A program made the position numbers and the translations under genes. From an uncultured Bacteroidales bacterium (GTDB lineage: Bacteria > Bacteroidota > Bacteroidia > Bacteroidales > Paludibacteraceae), in NCBI GenBank assembly GCA_902784585.1, contig CACZVM010000004.1, positions 62,001-126,000 of the forward strand: 64,000 bases of DNA, written 5' to 3'. A model generated the notes under the pieces. It had not been told where the DNA came from and searched no databases. It saw only the letters and a program-made list of their open reading frames with translations. Shown here one piece after another: positions 9,662 through 18,218 of the stretch. Numbering within the stretch: the first letter of the stretch is position 1; every line of letters starts with the position of its first letter.

Positions 9662-10140
9662 CCTTTCAGGCTCTCACTCACAAAAATCAGCGGCAGCAGG
9701 TCAGCAGCCGAGTCGAAGACGTATATCTCGTTCTCGCCGTAGAGCAATACCTCCATCTTACCGCCGTAGCGATGTTCGGTCTCGAGCATCACCTGTCGGC
9801 ACGCGCCACATGGCGAACCGGGTTCTTTAGTAAAATGTCCACCGGTAAAGCAGGCGATAGCCAGCCTCTCGACGGGTTGATCGGGGTACTGCGCACCGGC
9901 AGCAAACAAAGCCGAACGCTCAGCACACAGTCCACTGGGATAGGCTGCATTCTCCTGGTTGCACCCACGGATGATCACACCGTTAGCCAACTTGGCCGCA
10001 GCACCCACATGGAAGCGGCTGTACGGGCAGTAGCTGCGCTTGGTTTGCTCTTTGGCGATAGTCAATACCTCACGTTGTTCATCCGTGAGCTCATCCCACT
10101 GGTAGGCATGCATCTTCGTTGTCAGATTGTACTCTTTCAT
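9658..10140 (-). CDS. cdd: Cytidine deaminase
   Basis: Zinc enzyme of pyrimidine salvage, cytidine to uridine. It shows the catalytic motif CAERSALFAAG and the zinc Cys pair PCGACRQVM, in the order of the homotetrameric or small-subunit class, and is 160 residues long. Start chosen at ATG 10140 (MKEYNLTTKM); an upstream ATG would place the coding region over the promoter. It heads the three-gene operon cdd-lptF/G-ribBA, with 4-base overlap to the next gene. Confidence 0.92.
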   Translation of the reverse strand: MKEYNLTTKMHAYQWDELTDEQREVLTIAKEQTKRSYCPYSRFHVGAAAKLANGVIIRGCNQENAAYPSGLCAERSALFAAGAQYPDQPVERLAIACFTGGHFTKEPGSPCGACRQVMLETEHRYGGKMEVLLYGENEIYVFDSAADLLPLIFVSESLKG

Positions 10141-10208
10141 ACTATTTTGATAGGTTAAATAATTTTCTTTTCCTGTGGTCGGGGATTCCCCGAAAACCTT
10201 TGCGGCTG

Positions 10209-10240
10209 CAAAGGTACGAAAAAAAAATGACATATGCAAG
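10209..10240 (-). promoter_or_regulatory. Bacteroidota promoter for cdd operon
   Basis: Read on the minus strand, the -33 box CTTG, a gap of exactly 20 bases and the -7 box TACCTTTG. The cdd start codon lies about 70 bases downstream. Confidence 0.8.
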
Positions 10241-10316
10241 CATATGCCATTCTTTTTGCAATTTTATGCCGAATAAAGGAGGTGACCAAAAAAAATTTGA
10301 AAAAGTAACTGCTGCA

Positions 10317-10348
10317 TTTGTATATGTCAAAAAAATTTTGTAATTTTG
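10317..10348 (+). promoter_or_regulatory. Bacteroidota promoter for ppdK
   Basis: TTTG at 10317, a gap of 20 bases and TAATTTTG at 10341-10348. The ppdK start is about 80 bases downstream. It is divergent from the cdd promoter. Confidence 0.85.
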
Positions 10349-10426
10349 CCGTCGCAAAATGTAGTGCAACTACCGCAAGCGATATAACAAACTGAAATTC
10401 AAACATATAACACTATTAATAATAAC

Positions 10427-11731
10427 ATGGAAAAGAAAAAAAGAGTTTACACCTTCGGTAACGGTAAGGCCGAGGGTAACGCACAAATGCGTGAACTGCT
10501 GGGTGGCAAGGGTGCCAACTGTGCAGAGATGAACCTTGTGGGTGTTCCTGTTCCTCCGGGTTTCACCATTACGACGGAAGTTTGCAACGAGTACTACCAG
10601 GTTGGTCAGGACAAGATCGTTGAGGAGTTGACGGAAGAAGTGAATGCCGCTGTGGCTCACGTAGAGGGTCTGATGAACTGCAAGTTCGGTGATCCGAAGA
10701 ACCCTCTCCTTGTTTCTGTACGCTCGGGTGCACGCGCATCTATGCCGGGTATGATGGATACCATCCTCAACCTCGGTCTGAACGACGTAGTGGCTGAAGG
10801 TATGGTGGCAAAGACCCAGAACCCGCACTTCGTATATGACAGCTACCGCCGTTTCGTACAGATGTACGGTGACGTAGTTCTCGGTATGAAGCCGGTGAAC
10901 AAGACCGACATCGATCCGTTCGAGGCAATCATCGACGAGGTTAAAGAGATCCGCGGCGTGAAGCTGGACAAGGACCTCAACGTAGAGGAACTCAAGCTCC
11001 TTGTAGCACGTTTCAAAACGGCTATCAAAGAGCGTACCGGCAAGGACTTCCCGGATGATCCGATGGAGCAACTGTGGGGCGCTATCTGCGCTGTGTTCCG
11101 CAGCTGGATGAACGAGCGCGCTATCCTCTACCGTAAGATGGAAGGAATTCCTGACGAGTGGGGAACGGCTGTGAGCGTGATGGCCATGGTATTCGGTAAC
11201 ATGGGCGAGACCTCGGCAACGGGTGTTTGCTTCAGCCGCGACGCCGGTAACGGCGAGAACCTGTTCAACGGCGAGTACCTCGTTAACGCACAGGGTGAGG
11301 ACGTGGTAGCCGGTATCCGTACGCCGCAACAGATCACCAAGATCGGTTCGCAGCGTTGGGCAGAGCGCGCAGGTATCAGCGAGGCTGAGCGTCTGGCTAA
11401 GTATCCTTCGATGGAGGAGGCCATGCCGGAGATGTACGCAGAGCTGAACGCTATCCAACAGAAACTCGAGGACCACTACCGCGACATGCAGGATATGGAG
11501 TTCACCGTACAGGAAGGCAAACTCTGGTTCCTCCAGACCCGTAACGGCAAGCGTACCGGTACGCTGCGAGCCGCAGAAGCTGGACGAGCTGCTCCACCCT
11601 GTTTTCGACAAGGACGCACTGAAGAAGGCCAAAGTGATCACCCAAGGTCTTCCCGCATCGCCGGGTGCTGCTTGCGGTCAGATCGTGTTCCACGCAGACG
11701 ATGCTCAGGAGTGGCATGCCAACGGTCATAA
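10427..11731 (+). CDS. ppdK: Pyruvate, phosphate dikinase, N-terminal part (frame broken)
   Basis: ATP-grasp half of the enzyme that interconverts pyruvate, ATP and phosphate with phosphoenolpyruvate, AMP and pyrophosphate; central to glycolysis in many anaerobes. It begins with [14 protein letters not shown] and contains [27 protein letters not shown] and [11 protein letters not shown] near residue 376. After that the frame runs into about 55 residues unrelated to the family ([12 protein letters not shown] onward) and stops. The correct sequence resumes in another frame ([11 protein letters not shown]). Compared with the family about 23 residues are missing at the join. The repeated pentamer GTACG fits both flanks, pointing to a short deletion or an assembly error. 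Confidence 0.85.
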   Translation: MEKKKRVYTFGNGKAEGNAQMRELLGGKGANCAEMNLVGVPVPPGFTITTEVCNEYYQVGQDKIVEELTEEVNAAVAHVEGLMNCKFGDPKNPLLVSVRSGARASMPGMMDTILNLGLNDVVAEGMVAKTQNPHFVYDSYRRFVQMYGDVVLGMKPVNKTDIDPFEAIIDEVKEIRGVKLDKDLNVEELKLLVARFKTAIKERTGKDFPDDPMEQLWGAICAVFRSWMNERAILYRKMEGIPDEWGTAVSVMAMVFGNMGETSATGVCFSRDAGNGENLFNGEYLVNAQGEDVVAGIRTPQQITKIGSQRWAERAGISEAERLAKYPSMEEAMPEMYAELNAIQQKLEDHYRDMQDMEFTVQEGKLWFLQTRNGKRTGTLRAAEAGRAAPPCFRQGRTEEGQSDHPRSSRIAGCCLRSDRVPRRRCSGVACQRS

Positions 11732-13088
11732 GGTAGTGATGGTTCGTATCGAGACCAGTCCGGAGGACTTGGCAGGTATGAGCGCAGCTGAGGGTATCCT
11801 CACCGCACGCGGGGGTATGACCTCGCACGCAGCTGTAGTAGCTCGCGGTATGGGTAAGTGCTGCGTTTCGGGCGCAGGCGCCATCCAGGTGGACTACAAG
11901 GCTAAGACCGTCAAGATCGAGGGCGTTACCTACAAAGAGGGTGACTATATCTCGCTGAACGGAACGACCGGTCAGGTCTATGCAGGTGAAATCCCGACGA
12001 AGGCTGCTGAACTCAGCGGCGACTTCAAGGCGCTGATGGACCTCTGCGACAAATATACCAAACTGCAGGTTCGTACGAACGCAGACACTCCGCACGACGC
12101 ACGCGTAGCACGCGCCTTTGGTGCCAAGGGTATCGGTCTGACCCGTACGGAGCACATGTTCTTCGAGGACAAGAAGATTCTCGCTATGCGTGAGATGATT
12201 CTGGCTAAGGACAGCGAAGGCCGCGAGAAAGCATTGGCCAAACTGCTGCCGTACCAGAAGGCTGACTTCAAAGGTATCTTGGACGCTATGGACGGACTGC
12301 CTGTGAACATCCGTCTGCTCGATCCGCCTTTGCATGAGTTCGTTCCGCATGATCTGAAAGGTCAGGAGCAAATGGCGAAGGAGATGGGTGTTAGCGTAGA
12401 AGAGATCCAGGCTCGTGTTGCTTCTCTGGCAGAGAACAACCCGATGTTGGGTCACCGTGGTTGCCGTCTGGGTATCACCTTCCCGGAGATCACCGCTATG
12501 CAGACCCGCGCTATCCTCGGCGCTGCTTGCGAACTCAAGAAAGAGGGCAAGAACCCGATGCCGGAAATCATGGTTCCGCTGATCGGTATCTTGTACGAGC
12601 TCAAGCAACAGAAAGAGATCATCCAGCGCGTTGCCAAAGAGGTATTCGAAGAGTACGGCGTAGAGGTTGAGTTCGAGATCGGTACGATGATCGAGATCCC
12701 GCGTGCTGCTCTGACCGCTGACCGTATCGCTACCGAGGCTCAGTACTTCTCGTTCGGTACGAACGACCTGACGCAGATGACCTTCGGTTACAGCCGCGAC
12801 GATATCGCATCGTTCTTGCCGGCATATCTGGAGAAGAAGATCCTGAAGGTAGATCCGTTCCAGGTACTCGACCAGAAGGGTGTTGGCCAGTTGATCAAGA
12901 TGGCCGTTGAGAAAGGTCGCGCTGTTCGTCCGGGACTCCGTACAGGTATCTGCGGTGAGCACGGTGGAGAGCCGAGCTCGGTTAAGTTCTGCGCCCGCGT
13001 AGGTATGAACTACGCTTCCTGCTCGCCGTTCCGCGTACCTATCGCACGTCTGGCAGCAGCCCAAGCAGCTGTAGAAGATGAAGCGTAA
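11634..13088 (+). CDS. ppdK: Pyruvate, phosphate dikinase, C-terminal part (frame broken)
   Basis: Phosphohistidine swivel domain plus the PEP/pyruvate TIM-barrel domain of PPDK. The first open start is GTG 11634, but family sequence in this frame begins earlier, near 11556, with [14 protein letters not shown]. Motifs are [15 protein letters not shown] (catalytic His), [46 protein letters not shown] and GICGEHGG near the end (catalytic Cys). All are intact, so apart from the break the gene looks maintained. With the N-terminal part the product would be about 886 residues, a little short for the family. A terminator follows. Confidence 0.88.
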   Translation: MITQGLPASPGAACGQIVFHADDAQEWHANGHKVVMVRIETSPEDLAGMSAAEGILTARGGMTSHAAVVARGMGKCCVSGAGAIQVDYKAKTVKIEGVTYKEGDYISLNGTTGQVYAGEIPTKAAELSGDFKALMDLCDKYTKLQVRTNADTPHDARVARAFGAKGIGLTRTEHMFFEDKKILAMREMILAKDSEGREKALAKLLPYQKADFKGILDAMDGLPVNIRLLDPPLHEFVPHDLKGQEQMAKEMGVSVEEIQARVASLAENNPMLGHRGCRLGITFPEITAMQTRAILGAACELKKEGKNPMPEIMVPLIGILYELKQQKEIIQRVAKEVFEEYGVEVEFEIGTMIEIPRAALTADRIATEAQYFSFGTNDLTQMTFGYSRDDIASFLPAYLEKKILKVDPFQVLDQKGVGQLIKMAVEKGRAVRPGLRTGICGEHGGEPSSVKFCARVGMNYASCSPFRVPIARLAAAQAAVEDEA

Positions 13089-13112
13089 AAAAACGCAAGC
13101 AGTATAAAACAG

Positions 13113-13143
13113 AACAGCGCATCCAAACGGGTGCGCTGTTTTG
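13113..13143 (+). terminator. Rho-independent terminator of ppdK
   Basis: AACAGCGCA pairs with TGCGCTGTT around a 10-base loop and is followed by TTGTTGT. It starts 24 bases after the stop codon. Confidence 0.85.
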
Positions 13144-13146
13144 TTG

Positions 13147-13163
13147 TCGAGACATTATCGAGA
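13147..13163 (-). repeat. Stray copy of the TCTCGATAATG unit
   Basis: The minus strand reads GTCTCGATAATGTCTCGAC, the same 11-base unit that forms the array after dapB at 15124. It shows the unit is dispersed. The rest of 13164-13440 is AT-rich, with a TGCGG-AAT-CCGCA hairpin at 13343-13355 and no gene I can support. Confidence 0.55.
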
Positions 13164-13372
13164 CGTTTACCTGACGATAACGAGAGATTAGCTAATCAAC
13201 ATTAAACTATAATGATGAATGAAGTAAATAATAAATAACAAAGACAAATAATTATTGTTTCTTTTTAAAATGTCTTGTCCCTGCCTGACGTCCTCCTTAT
13301 TAGCCAGCAGATTATTTGATATCTTATAAATATATATATGTATGCGGAATCCGCACAAATTTTCGCTTTTAT

Positions 13373-13420
13373 GTACGAAAATCGAACAAGCATGCTCATA
13401 TTTCGTACACACCTGTTCGA
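13373..13420. other. Interlocked inverted repeats 3' of the helix-turn-helix gene
   Basis: GTACGAAA (13373-13380) is complementary to TTTCGTAC (13401-13408), and TCGAACA (13382-13388) to TGTTCGA (13414-13420). The order A-B-A'-B' could form a pseudoknot in RNA or serve as paired operators. It lies 21 bases beyond the stop codon of the minus-strand regulator gene. Confidence 0.45.
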
Positions 13421-13440
13421 TATTCGTTCAGCGTAAAGGA

Positions 13441-13782
13441 CTAAAATGGTACCTCTGAGCCTTCCTGAGGCGAAAAAGTGTCCGAATTTCGGACATCGGG
13501 TGTTTTTGAAGCAGGCTCGCGATGTACTGTGCTGATTATGTGGTCGTTATACACATGAATAAATCCTTCTTTTTCCAAGCGTTTAAGGATATCATTCATG
13601 GTAGATGGGCTGGTATGCAGTACCGTAGCCAGGCGGCGTTTGGAGCCGAACCACCCTTTTCTCTCCAATACCTCGGATGTGGTAAGTCCGTCTATATACG
13701 CATATACAGCGGCCTCAGCCAACTTAAGATGCATCTCCTCGAGCATCCACGACTGAATTACAAAATAAAACGGTTTAGCCAT
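13441..13782 (-). CDS. Small winged helix-turn-helix protein
   Basis: Predicted 113-residue DNA-binding protein. Residues 15-80 read as a helix-turn-helix: a helix LKLAEAAVYAYIDGL, then SKRRLATVLHTSPSTMNDIL as the turn and recognition helix, then LEKEGFIHVYND as the wing. The C-terminal 35 residues (from HREPASKTPDV) are low-complexity and probably disordered. Start taken at MAKPFYFV (13782); seven more codons upstream are possible. It follows the PspC-like gene by 29 bases on the same strand, so the two are likely one transcription unit. The target is unknown; it could be a plasmid- or phage-derived regulator now in the chromosome. Confidence 0.7.
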   Translation of the reverse strand: MAKPFYFVIQSWMLEEMHLKLAEAAVYAYIDGLTTSEVLERKGWFGSKRRLATVLHTSPSTMNDILKRLEKEGFIHVYNDHIISTVHREPASKTPDVRNSDTFSPQEGSEVPF

Positions 13783-13811
13783 AAGATCTAATCGATGGAA
13801 CAAGAAGCGGA

Positions 13812-14075
13812 TCAGTTCTTTTTCTTCTTGGTATCGGAGATGACTTCGGCGTCAGCTTCTTCAACACCGTTGTTGGCGGTAGAGGCAGGCTTCCGCGGGA
13901 TGATGAGTGCCATCACAATATAAAGCAATACCCCCGGAAAACAAGTAGAGAAAATAGTGAGCGCAGCGTAAATCACGCGCATCATCGTGACGTCCATCTC
14001 GAAATATTCGGCCAGTCCGCCGCATACACCCGCCAGCACTTTGTTGTTGCTGCGTGTCAGTTTTTTTATTGCCAT
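13812..14075 (-). CDS. PspC-domain membrane protein
   Basis: Small stress-related inner-membrane protein of 87 residues. The signature is at the N-terminus: KKLTRSNNKVLAGVCGGLAE, then YFEMDVTMMRVIYAAL and a membrane segment LYIVMALIIP. The C-terminus is acidic and then lysine-rich. In Enterobacteria PspC senses envelope stress with PspB; in Bacteroidota single PspC-domain genes usually sit with a regulator, as here with the helix-turn-helix gene downstream. Start at MAIKKLT (14075); an alternative start lies 9 codons upstream. Confidence 0.85.
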   Translation of the reverse strand: MAIKKLTRSNNKVLAGVCGGLAEYFEMDVTMMRVIYAALTIFSTCFPGVLLYIVMALIIPRKPASTANNGVEEADAEVISDTKKKKN

Positions 14076-14196
14076 AATCGTATCAATTTTAAGTTTGTTC
14101 ACATTATTTGTCTGTACAAAAACTATGCCGAAAATAGTTGTTCTGACAGAAAAATATACGAAATATAGGGATGCCTGATAAAATTTACTAATTTTA

Positions 14197-14228
14197 TTTG
14201 GTCAATTCATTTTTTTTGTGTAACTTTG
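14197..14228 (+). promoter_or_regulatory. Bacteroidota promoter for the dapB run
   Basis: TTTG (14197-14200), a gap of 20 bases and TAACTTTG (14221-14228). The dapB start codon is 77 bases downstream. This may drive the whole plus-strand run that follows. Confidence 0.8.
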
Positions 14229-14304
14229 CACGCTTTTTGTGGCAGGTTTGGAAAGAATCGTGTCATAGAAGAGCCGAAGCAAGACAGACCATTCGGATCA
14301 GAAG

Positions 14305-15132
14305 ATGAAAATAGCACTTATCGGATACGGCAAAATGGGGCATATGATCGAGCAGATCGCCCTGGAGCGCGGCCATGAGATCGTCGGGGTGATAGACCCG
14401 TCGATAGCCGTCAGCCATCAGCCATCAGCCATCAGCTTTGAAAGCGAGGCCTTTCGCAGTGCGGATGTGGCGATTGAGTTCACCACCCCGAGTACCGCCA
14501 AGGATAATATTTTACGCGCGTGGGCGCAAGGCGTGCCCGTAGTAAGCGGAAGTACAGGCTGGAACGTCGCGTTCGGCAATCAGGTCGCACAGACCGACGA
14601 CGATGTCGTCGTTAAAGCGACAGATGCCTCCGAGGTTCTATGTTGCGAGCAACAATCGAAGTGCCATCCGAGGCACTTCTTCACCCGCAAAAATTGGAAA
14701 TTTTCGGGGACCCCAAATAAAATCACTGTACTGGACGAAAAGGGCAAGACGATGCTCATCTGGAGCAGTAACTTCTCCGTAGGCGTGAATATCTTCTTTG
14801 AGCTAAACAAGTATCTGGCCGAAGCGATGACCCATCAACCGCAGTACACGCCGTCCATCACCGAGACACATCATATACACAAACTCGACAAACCGAGCGG
14901 AACGGCAAAGACCCTGGCAGAGCAAATTCAAAATTCACAATGCACAATTCACAATGTGCCTATCGAGTCGATTCGTGAGGGTGAGGTGCCGGGAACACAT
15001 GAGGTGAAATGGGACAGCGAGGAAGATACGATCGTGATTACCCACATTGCCAAAGGCAGAAGAGGCTTTGCGCTCGGAGCGGTTTTAGCGGCTGAGGAAT
15101 GCACCCACTCGGAGGGGCACCTATCTCGATAA
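14305..15132 (+). CDS. dapB: 4-hydroxy-tetrahydrodipicolinate reductase, with in-frame repeat insertions
   Basis: NAD(P)H-dependent step of the diaminopimelate/lysine pathway. The N-terminal nucleotide-binding site is ALIGYGKMGHMIE; VVSGSTGW and SSNFSVGVNIFF surround the active site; ETHHIHKLDKPSGTA holds the conserved His/Lys motif. Three stretches are foreign to the family. Residues about 36-44 are coded by an AGCCATC heptamer array. Residues about 105-150 are coded by three stacked hairpins between STGW and SSNF. Residues about 207-218 come from an AATTCAC heptamer array. The usual C-terminus is missing: the protein ends EECTHSEGHLSR inside an 11-base tandem array. Catalytic parts are present, but activity is uncertain. 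Confidence 0.88.
   Translation: MKIALIGYGKMGHMIEQIALERGHEIVGVIDPSIAVSHQPSAISFESEAFRSADVAIEFTTPSTAKDNILRAWAQGVPVVSGSTGWNVAFGNQVAQTDDDVVVKATDASEVLCCEQQSKCHPRHFFTRKNWKFSGTPNKITVLDEKGKTMLIWSSNFSVGVNIFFELNKYLAEAMTHQPQYTPSITETHHIHKLDKPSGTAKTLAEQIQNSQCTIHNVPIESIREGEVPGTHEVKWDSEEDTIVITHIAKGRRGFALGAVLAAEECTHSEGHLSR
14406..14436. repeat. AGCCATC heptamer array within dapB
   Basis: One AGCCGTC and three AGCCATC units plus AGC. It codes in frame for a segment of the type HQPSAIS. Confidence 0.8.
14641..14705. repeat. Triple-hairpin insertion within dapB
   Basis: Three successive inverted repeats: TGTTGC/GCAACA (14641-14654), GAAGTGCC/GGCACTTC (14658-14679) and AAAATT/AATTTT (14690-14704). The block stays in frame and adds about 45 residues between two conserved dapB segments. 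Confidence 0.65.
14925..14959. repeat. AATTCAC heptamer array within dapB
   Basis: Five units, AATTCAA, AATTCAC, AATGCAC, AATTCAC and AATGTGC, read in frame in a surface segment of the protein. Confidence 0.75.
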
Positions 15133-15210
15133 TGTCTCGATAATGTCTCGATAATGTCTCGATAGTGTCTCGATAGTGTCTCGATAAAGTCTCGATCACT
15201 CTCGATAAAA
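15124..15210. repeat. 11-base tandem array TCTCGATAATG
   Basis: Eight units begin at 15124 and recur every 11 bases (one unit is 10): TCTCGATAATG three times, then TCTCGATAGTG twice, then three diverged units. The first unit supplies the dapB stop codon, and the array ends just before the lepB start. Confidence 0.9.
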
Positions 15211-15216
15211 TGAAAG

Positions 15217-16575
15217 ATGAAAAAAATGAAAAATGAAAGGATAAAAAATGTAACGAAAGGCGGATGGATACGCGCGGGCGTATGGAGCGCGCTGTATATC
15301 GCCTTCATCATCTGGGTGGCCTGGGGCGACTGGAAGAGCCTCGGATGGCTTGTGCTGCTGCCTCTGATCGTGGACGCTTTCACCACCAAATATATCAACT
15401 ACTCGTGGTGGCGCAAATACAAGGACACCAAGCCCGGTCTGTACACGCTCTGCAGCTGGATAGATGCCATCGTCTTCGCACTGGTGGCGGTGTACTTCAT
15501 CAACCTATACATCTTCCAGAACTACCAGATCCCTTCGGCGTCGCTGGAAAAGACGCTGCGCGTGGGCGATTTTCTGTACGTGAGCAAGATGGCCTACGGT
15601 GCACGTGTACCGCAGACGCCGCTGAGCATGCCGCTTGTGCAGCACACGATGCCTGCTTGGCTCGGTGGAAGCAAGAGTTATCTGGACAAGCCCCACTGGG
15701 ATTACAAACGTCTGAAAGGCTGGACGAGTCCGAAGAAAGGTGACATCGTCGTGTTTAACTTCCCCACCGGCGACACAGTATGCACGAAGATGCCAAATCC
15801 TGACTACTACACGCTCTGCCACTACTACGGCAAACAGGTAGTCAGAAGTCGCAAGGACGTGTTCGGCGACATTGTTGTACGCCCCGTGGACCGCAGAGAG
15901 AACTACGTGAAGCGTTGCGTAGGCGAGCCTGGAGACAGTATACGTATAACAGATAACATCGTTTATACGAAATTAAAAATGAACGATGCCGAGTGGATGC
16001 GTGAGCCGCAGCGCGAGGGAGTGCAGTTGAACTACATTGTGCACACCGACGGACATGTGTTCGGAGGCAAATATATGGACAAACTGGGCATCAGTCTGAG
16101 CGACCGCGTGCAGATAGATGCCACCACCTGGCATTTCCCGCTGACGCAGGCGATGCGTGAGGAAATGGAAAAGAACCCGCACGTGCTGGCGATGATCGTA
16201 GAACCCGAAGAGCGCGGCGGCGAGGTGTATCCGCTGGGAGAGAACAGCTGGAGCCGCGACAACTACGGACCGATATACATTCCGAAAAAAGGAGACCGGC
16301 TGATGATCACAGAGGAGAACTACCCCATCTACAAGCGCATCGCGGAGGCGTACGAACGCCAGCCGATGGAGATTGGCGAGGAATATGAATTCCGGATGGA
16401 CTACTACTGGATGATGGGCGACAACCGTCACAACAGTGCCGACAGCCGTTATTGGGGATTTGTTCCGGAAGATCATATCGTAGGAAGACCTGTGTTCATC
16501 TGGCTCAGCATCGACAAAGACAGGCATCGTATCCGCTGGGACAGACTGGGTAATATCGCCACAGGGAGAGAGTGA
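15217..16575 (+). CDS. lepB: Signal peptidase I
   Basis: Membrane serine protease that removes signal peptides from exported preproteins. Two or three N-terminal membrane segments lie in residues 15-100. The nucleophile Ser is in the IPSASLEKTL motif near residue 110, and the catalytic Lys in the ENYVKRCVGEPGD segment near residue 230. The late MMGDNRHNSADSRYWGFV motif is classic box D/E. At 452 residues it is long, because large insertions separate the catalytic Ser and Lys regions, as usual for Bacteroidales LepB. Start at ATG 15217; another ATG is 3 codons in. It is followed by a WbqC-like gene, a common Bacteroidales pairing. Confidence 0.92.
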   Translation: MKKMKNERIKNVTKGGWIRAGVWSALYIAFIIWVAWGDWKSLGWLVLLPLIVDAFTTKYINYSWWRKYKDTKPGLYTLCSWIDAIVFALVAVYFINLYIFQNYQIPSASLEKTLRVGDFLYVSKMAYGARVPQTPLSMPLVQHTMPAWLGGSKSYLDKPHWDYKRLKGWTSPKKGDIVVFNFPTGDTVCTKMPNPDYYTLCHYYGKQVVRSRKDVFGDIVVRPVDRRENYVKRCVGEPGDSIRITDNIVYTKLKMNDAEWMREPQREGVQLNYIVHTDGHVFGGKYMDKLGISLSDRVQIDATTWHFPLTQAMREEMEKNPHVLAMIVEPEERGGEVYPLGENSWSRDNYGPIYIPKKGDRLMITEENYPIYKRIAEAYERQPMEIGEEYEFRMDYYWMMGDNRHNSADSRYWGFVPEDHIVGRPVFIWLSIDKDRHRIRWDRLGNIATGRE

Positions 16576-16597
16576 GAAATTAAAAATTAAGAATTAA

Positions 16598-17116
16598 TTG
16601 ATACTTCCTACTGCATATTTGCCGCCAAGGTCGTATATGGACGCGCTGATGAGCGAATCGGCTACGATTGAGCAGATGGAGACCTTTGAGAAACAAACGT
16701 TCCGCAACAGGGCACTCATCCTCGACGCCAAAGGAGAAATGGTTCGCTTGACGGTGCCGGTGAAGAAAGTGGAGCATAAGCAGCTGACGCGGGACATAGA
16801 GATCAGTTATCAAACCCGCTGGCAGCACCAGCATTGGATAACACTGGTCAGCGCCTACCAGCACACGCCGTACTTCCTGTACTTTGCAGACTACCTGCGG
16901 CCGTTCTACGAACGAGAGTACAAATGGCTACTGGACCTGAACGACGAACTAAACGCGACAATCATCAGTCTGCTCTGCAAACAAAGGCCAACGAATGCAC
17001 AATGTACAAAGGACAAGGCACAACGCAGGACGCTGGACTGGAGCGGACAGATTTGGACAGATAAACATCCGTGGCAAACGGAACTGAGCGTGCTGGACAC
17101 GCTGTTTGATGAATGA
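16598..17116 (+). CDS. WbqC-like protein
   Basis: Member of the WbqC-like family, found near glycan or envelope genes and of unproven biochemical role. Recognisable segments are ILPTAYLPPRSY at the start, ALILDAKGEMVRLTVPVKK, and WQHQHWITLVSAYQHTPYF with YYEREYKWLLDLN-like helices. The frame seems to start at TTG 16598, because the family's first residues (ILPTAYLPP) directly follow it and no ATG lies upstream in frame. Residues about 128-144 are coded by an ACAAAGG-type heptamer array, an insertion near the C-terminus. Its end overlaps the possible early start of ilvE. Confidence 0.78.
   Translation: MILPTAYLPPRSYMDALMSESATIEQMETFEKQTFRNRALILDAKGEMVRLTVPVKKVEHKQLTRDIEISYQTRWQHQHWITLVSAYQHTPYFLYFADYLRPFYEREYKWLLDLNDELNATIISLLCKQRPTNAQCTKDKAQRRTLDWSGQIWTDKHPWQTELSVLDTLFDE
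16995..17029. repeat. ATGTACA heptamer array within the WbqC-like gene
   Basis: Units ATGCACA, ATGTACA, AAGGACA, AGGCACA and ACGCAGG, continuing a less regular ACAAAGG-like start at 16981. Confidence 0.65.
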
Positions 17117-17144
17117 TGCAATGAGCGCTTCGCTCAATGATGAA

Positions 17145-18197
17145 ATGATGAAAAATATCGATTGGAGTAAACTGGGATTTCATTATACGGAACCGGACTA
17201 TATTGTTCGTGCGGCGTGTCATGAGGGTGTATGGGAAGAACCGTACGCCACACAGGACAAATACCTGCACCTGCATGTATCCGCCACCTGTCTGCAATAC
17301 GGTCAGGAGGCTTTTGAGGGTCTGAAGGCTTTTCGCGGAGTGGACGGGAAGATCCGTCTGTTCCGTTGGCGCGAGAACGCCCGCCGGATGGCCAAGAGTG
17401 CGGAAGGGTTGTACATGAGGCCTGTGCCCGAGGAGTTGTTCGGACGGGCTATCCGACTGGCGCTGGAGAAGAACATCGATTTTGTTCCGCCATACGGCAC
17501 GGGTGCTACCCTGTATTTTCGTCCGCTGCTGATCGGTACGACGCCGCGACTGGGTGTCGGTCCGGGACGTGACTTTGAGTTCGTCGTCATCCCGTCGCCT
17601 ATCGGTCCGTACTACCCGGGTAAGTTCCACTGCACGTCGTTCATCGTCAACCGTCATGTGGATCGTGCCGCCCCCTTCGGCACAGGCCAGTTCAAGGTGG
17701 GAGGCAACTACGCCGCCTCGTTCCGCGCAACGGAAGCGGCACACGCCCAGGGCTACGACTGCCTGTTCCTGGATGCCAAGTACCATCGCTATATCGACGA
17801 GTGCAGCGCAGCGAACTTCATTGGAATAAAAGAATGTACAAAGGAACAAAGTACAATGTACAAAGTGGAGTATCTGACTCCACTGTCGTCGGCCATCCTG
17901 CCGAGTATAACCAACGACAGTCTGATGACGCTGGCCAAGGAACGAGGTATAAAAGTGACGAGGCGGAGAATACTGCTGGAGGAACTGAGTGAGATGACAG
18001 AAGCAGCCGCCTGCGGAACCGCTTGCGTAATATCGCCTATCGACAAGGTGGTAGATCCTGAGCAAGGCCGTACCTACTCGTTCGGTTCGGAGCCCGGGCC
18101 GGTGCTGTCGGAACTCTACCACGCGCTGCGTGACATCCAGTTTGGCCGTGCAGAAGACAGGCACGGATGGACGGAGGTCATAGAAATTAAAAATTAA
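17145..18197 (+). CDS. ilvE: Branched-chain amino acid aminotransferase
   Basis: PLP enzyme for the last step of valine, leucine and isoleucine synthesis and the first of their breakdown. Signatures are LQYGQEAFEGLKAFRG, RPLLIGTTPRLGVGP, FKVGGNYAASF (the Lys expected to hold PLP is in this region), LDAKYHRYIDECSAANF and AAACGTACVISPI. Start taken at ATG 17145 (MMKNIDWSKLG), as in Bacteroidales homologs; earlier in-frame starts at 17106 and 17109 overlap the preceding gene. A heptamer array codes residues about 230-242 (from KECTKEQS), inserted after the conserved SAANF segment. Confidence 0.92.
   Translation: MMKNIDWSKLGFHYTEPDYIVRAACHEGVWEEPYATQDKYLHLHVSATCLQYGQEAFEGLKAFRGVDGKIRLFRWRENARRMAKSAEGLYMRPVPEELFGRAIRLALEKNIDFVPPYGTGATLYFRPLLIGTTPRLGVGPGRDFEFVVIPSPIGPYYPGKFHCTSFIVNRHVDRAAPFGTGQFKVGGNYAASFRATEAAHAQGYDCLFLDAKYHRYIDECSAANFIGIKECTKEQSTMYKVEYLTPLSSAILPSITNDSLMTLAKERGIKVTRRRILLEELSEMTEAAACGTACVISPIDKVVDPEQGRTYSFGSEPGPVLSELYHALRDIQFGRAEDRHGWTEVIEIKN
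17833..17868. repeat. AATGTAC heptamer array within ilvE
   Basis: Units AATGTAC, AAAGGAAC (8 bases), AAAGTAC, AATGTAC and AAAGTGG. The total keeps the ilvE frame open. Confidence 0.7.
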
Positions 18198-18218
18198 GAA
18201 TTAAAAAATTTATAGTTT
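18183..18218. repeat. AATTAAG-type AT-rich spacer
   Basis: Array of AAATTAA/GAATTAA units between ilvE and the peptide transporter. Similar spacers occur at 16576-16597, 23172-23190 and 23783-23825. Confidence 0.6.

Noticed and set aside
10370..13064. Two long minus-strand frames opposite ppdK (10370-11641 and 11502-13064)
   Set aside because: Antisense shadows of a strongly codon-biased gene whose protein matches PPDK throughout.
13188..13412. 74-codon minus-strand frame in the gap after ppdK
   Set aside because: AT-rich low-complexity product, no promoter and no recognisable feature.
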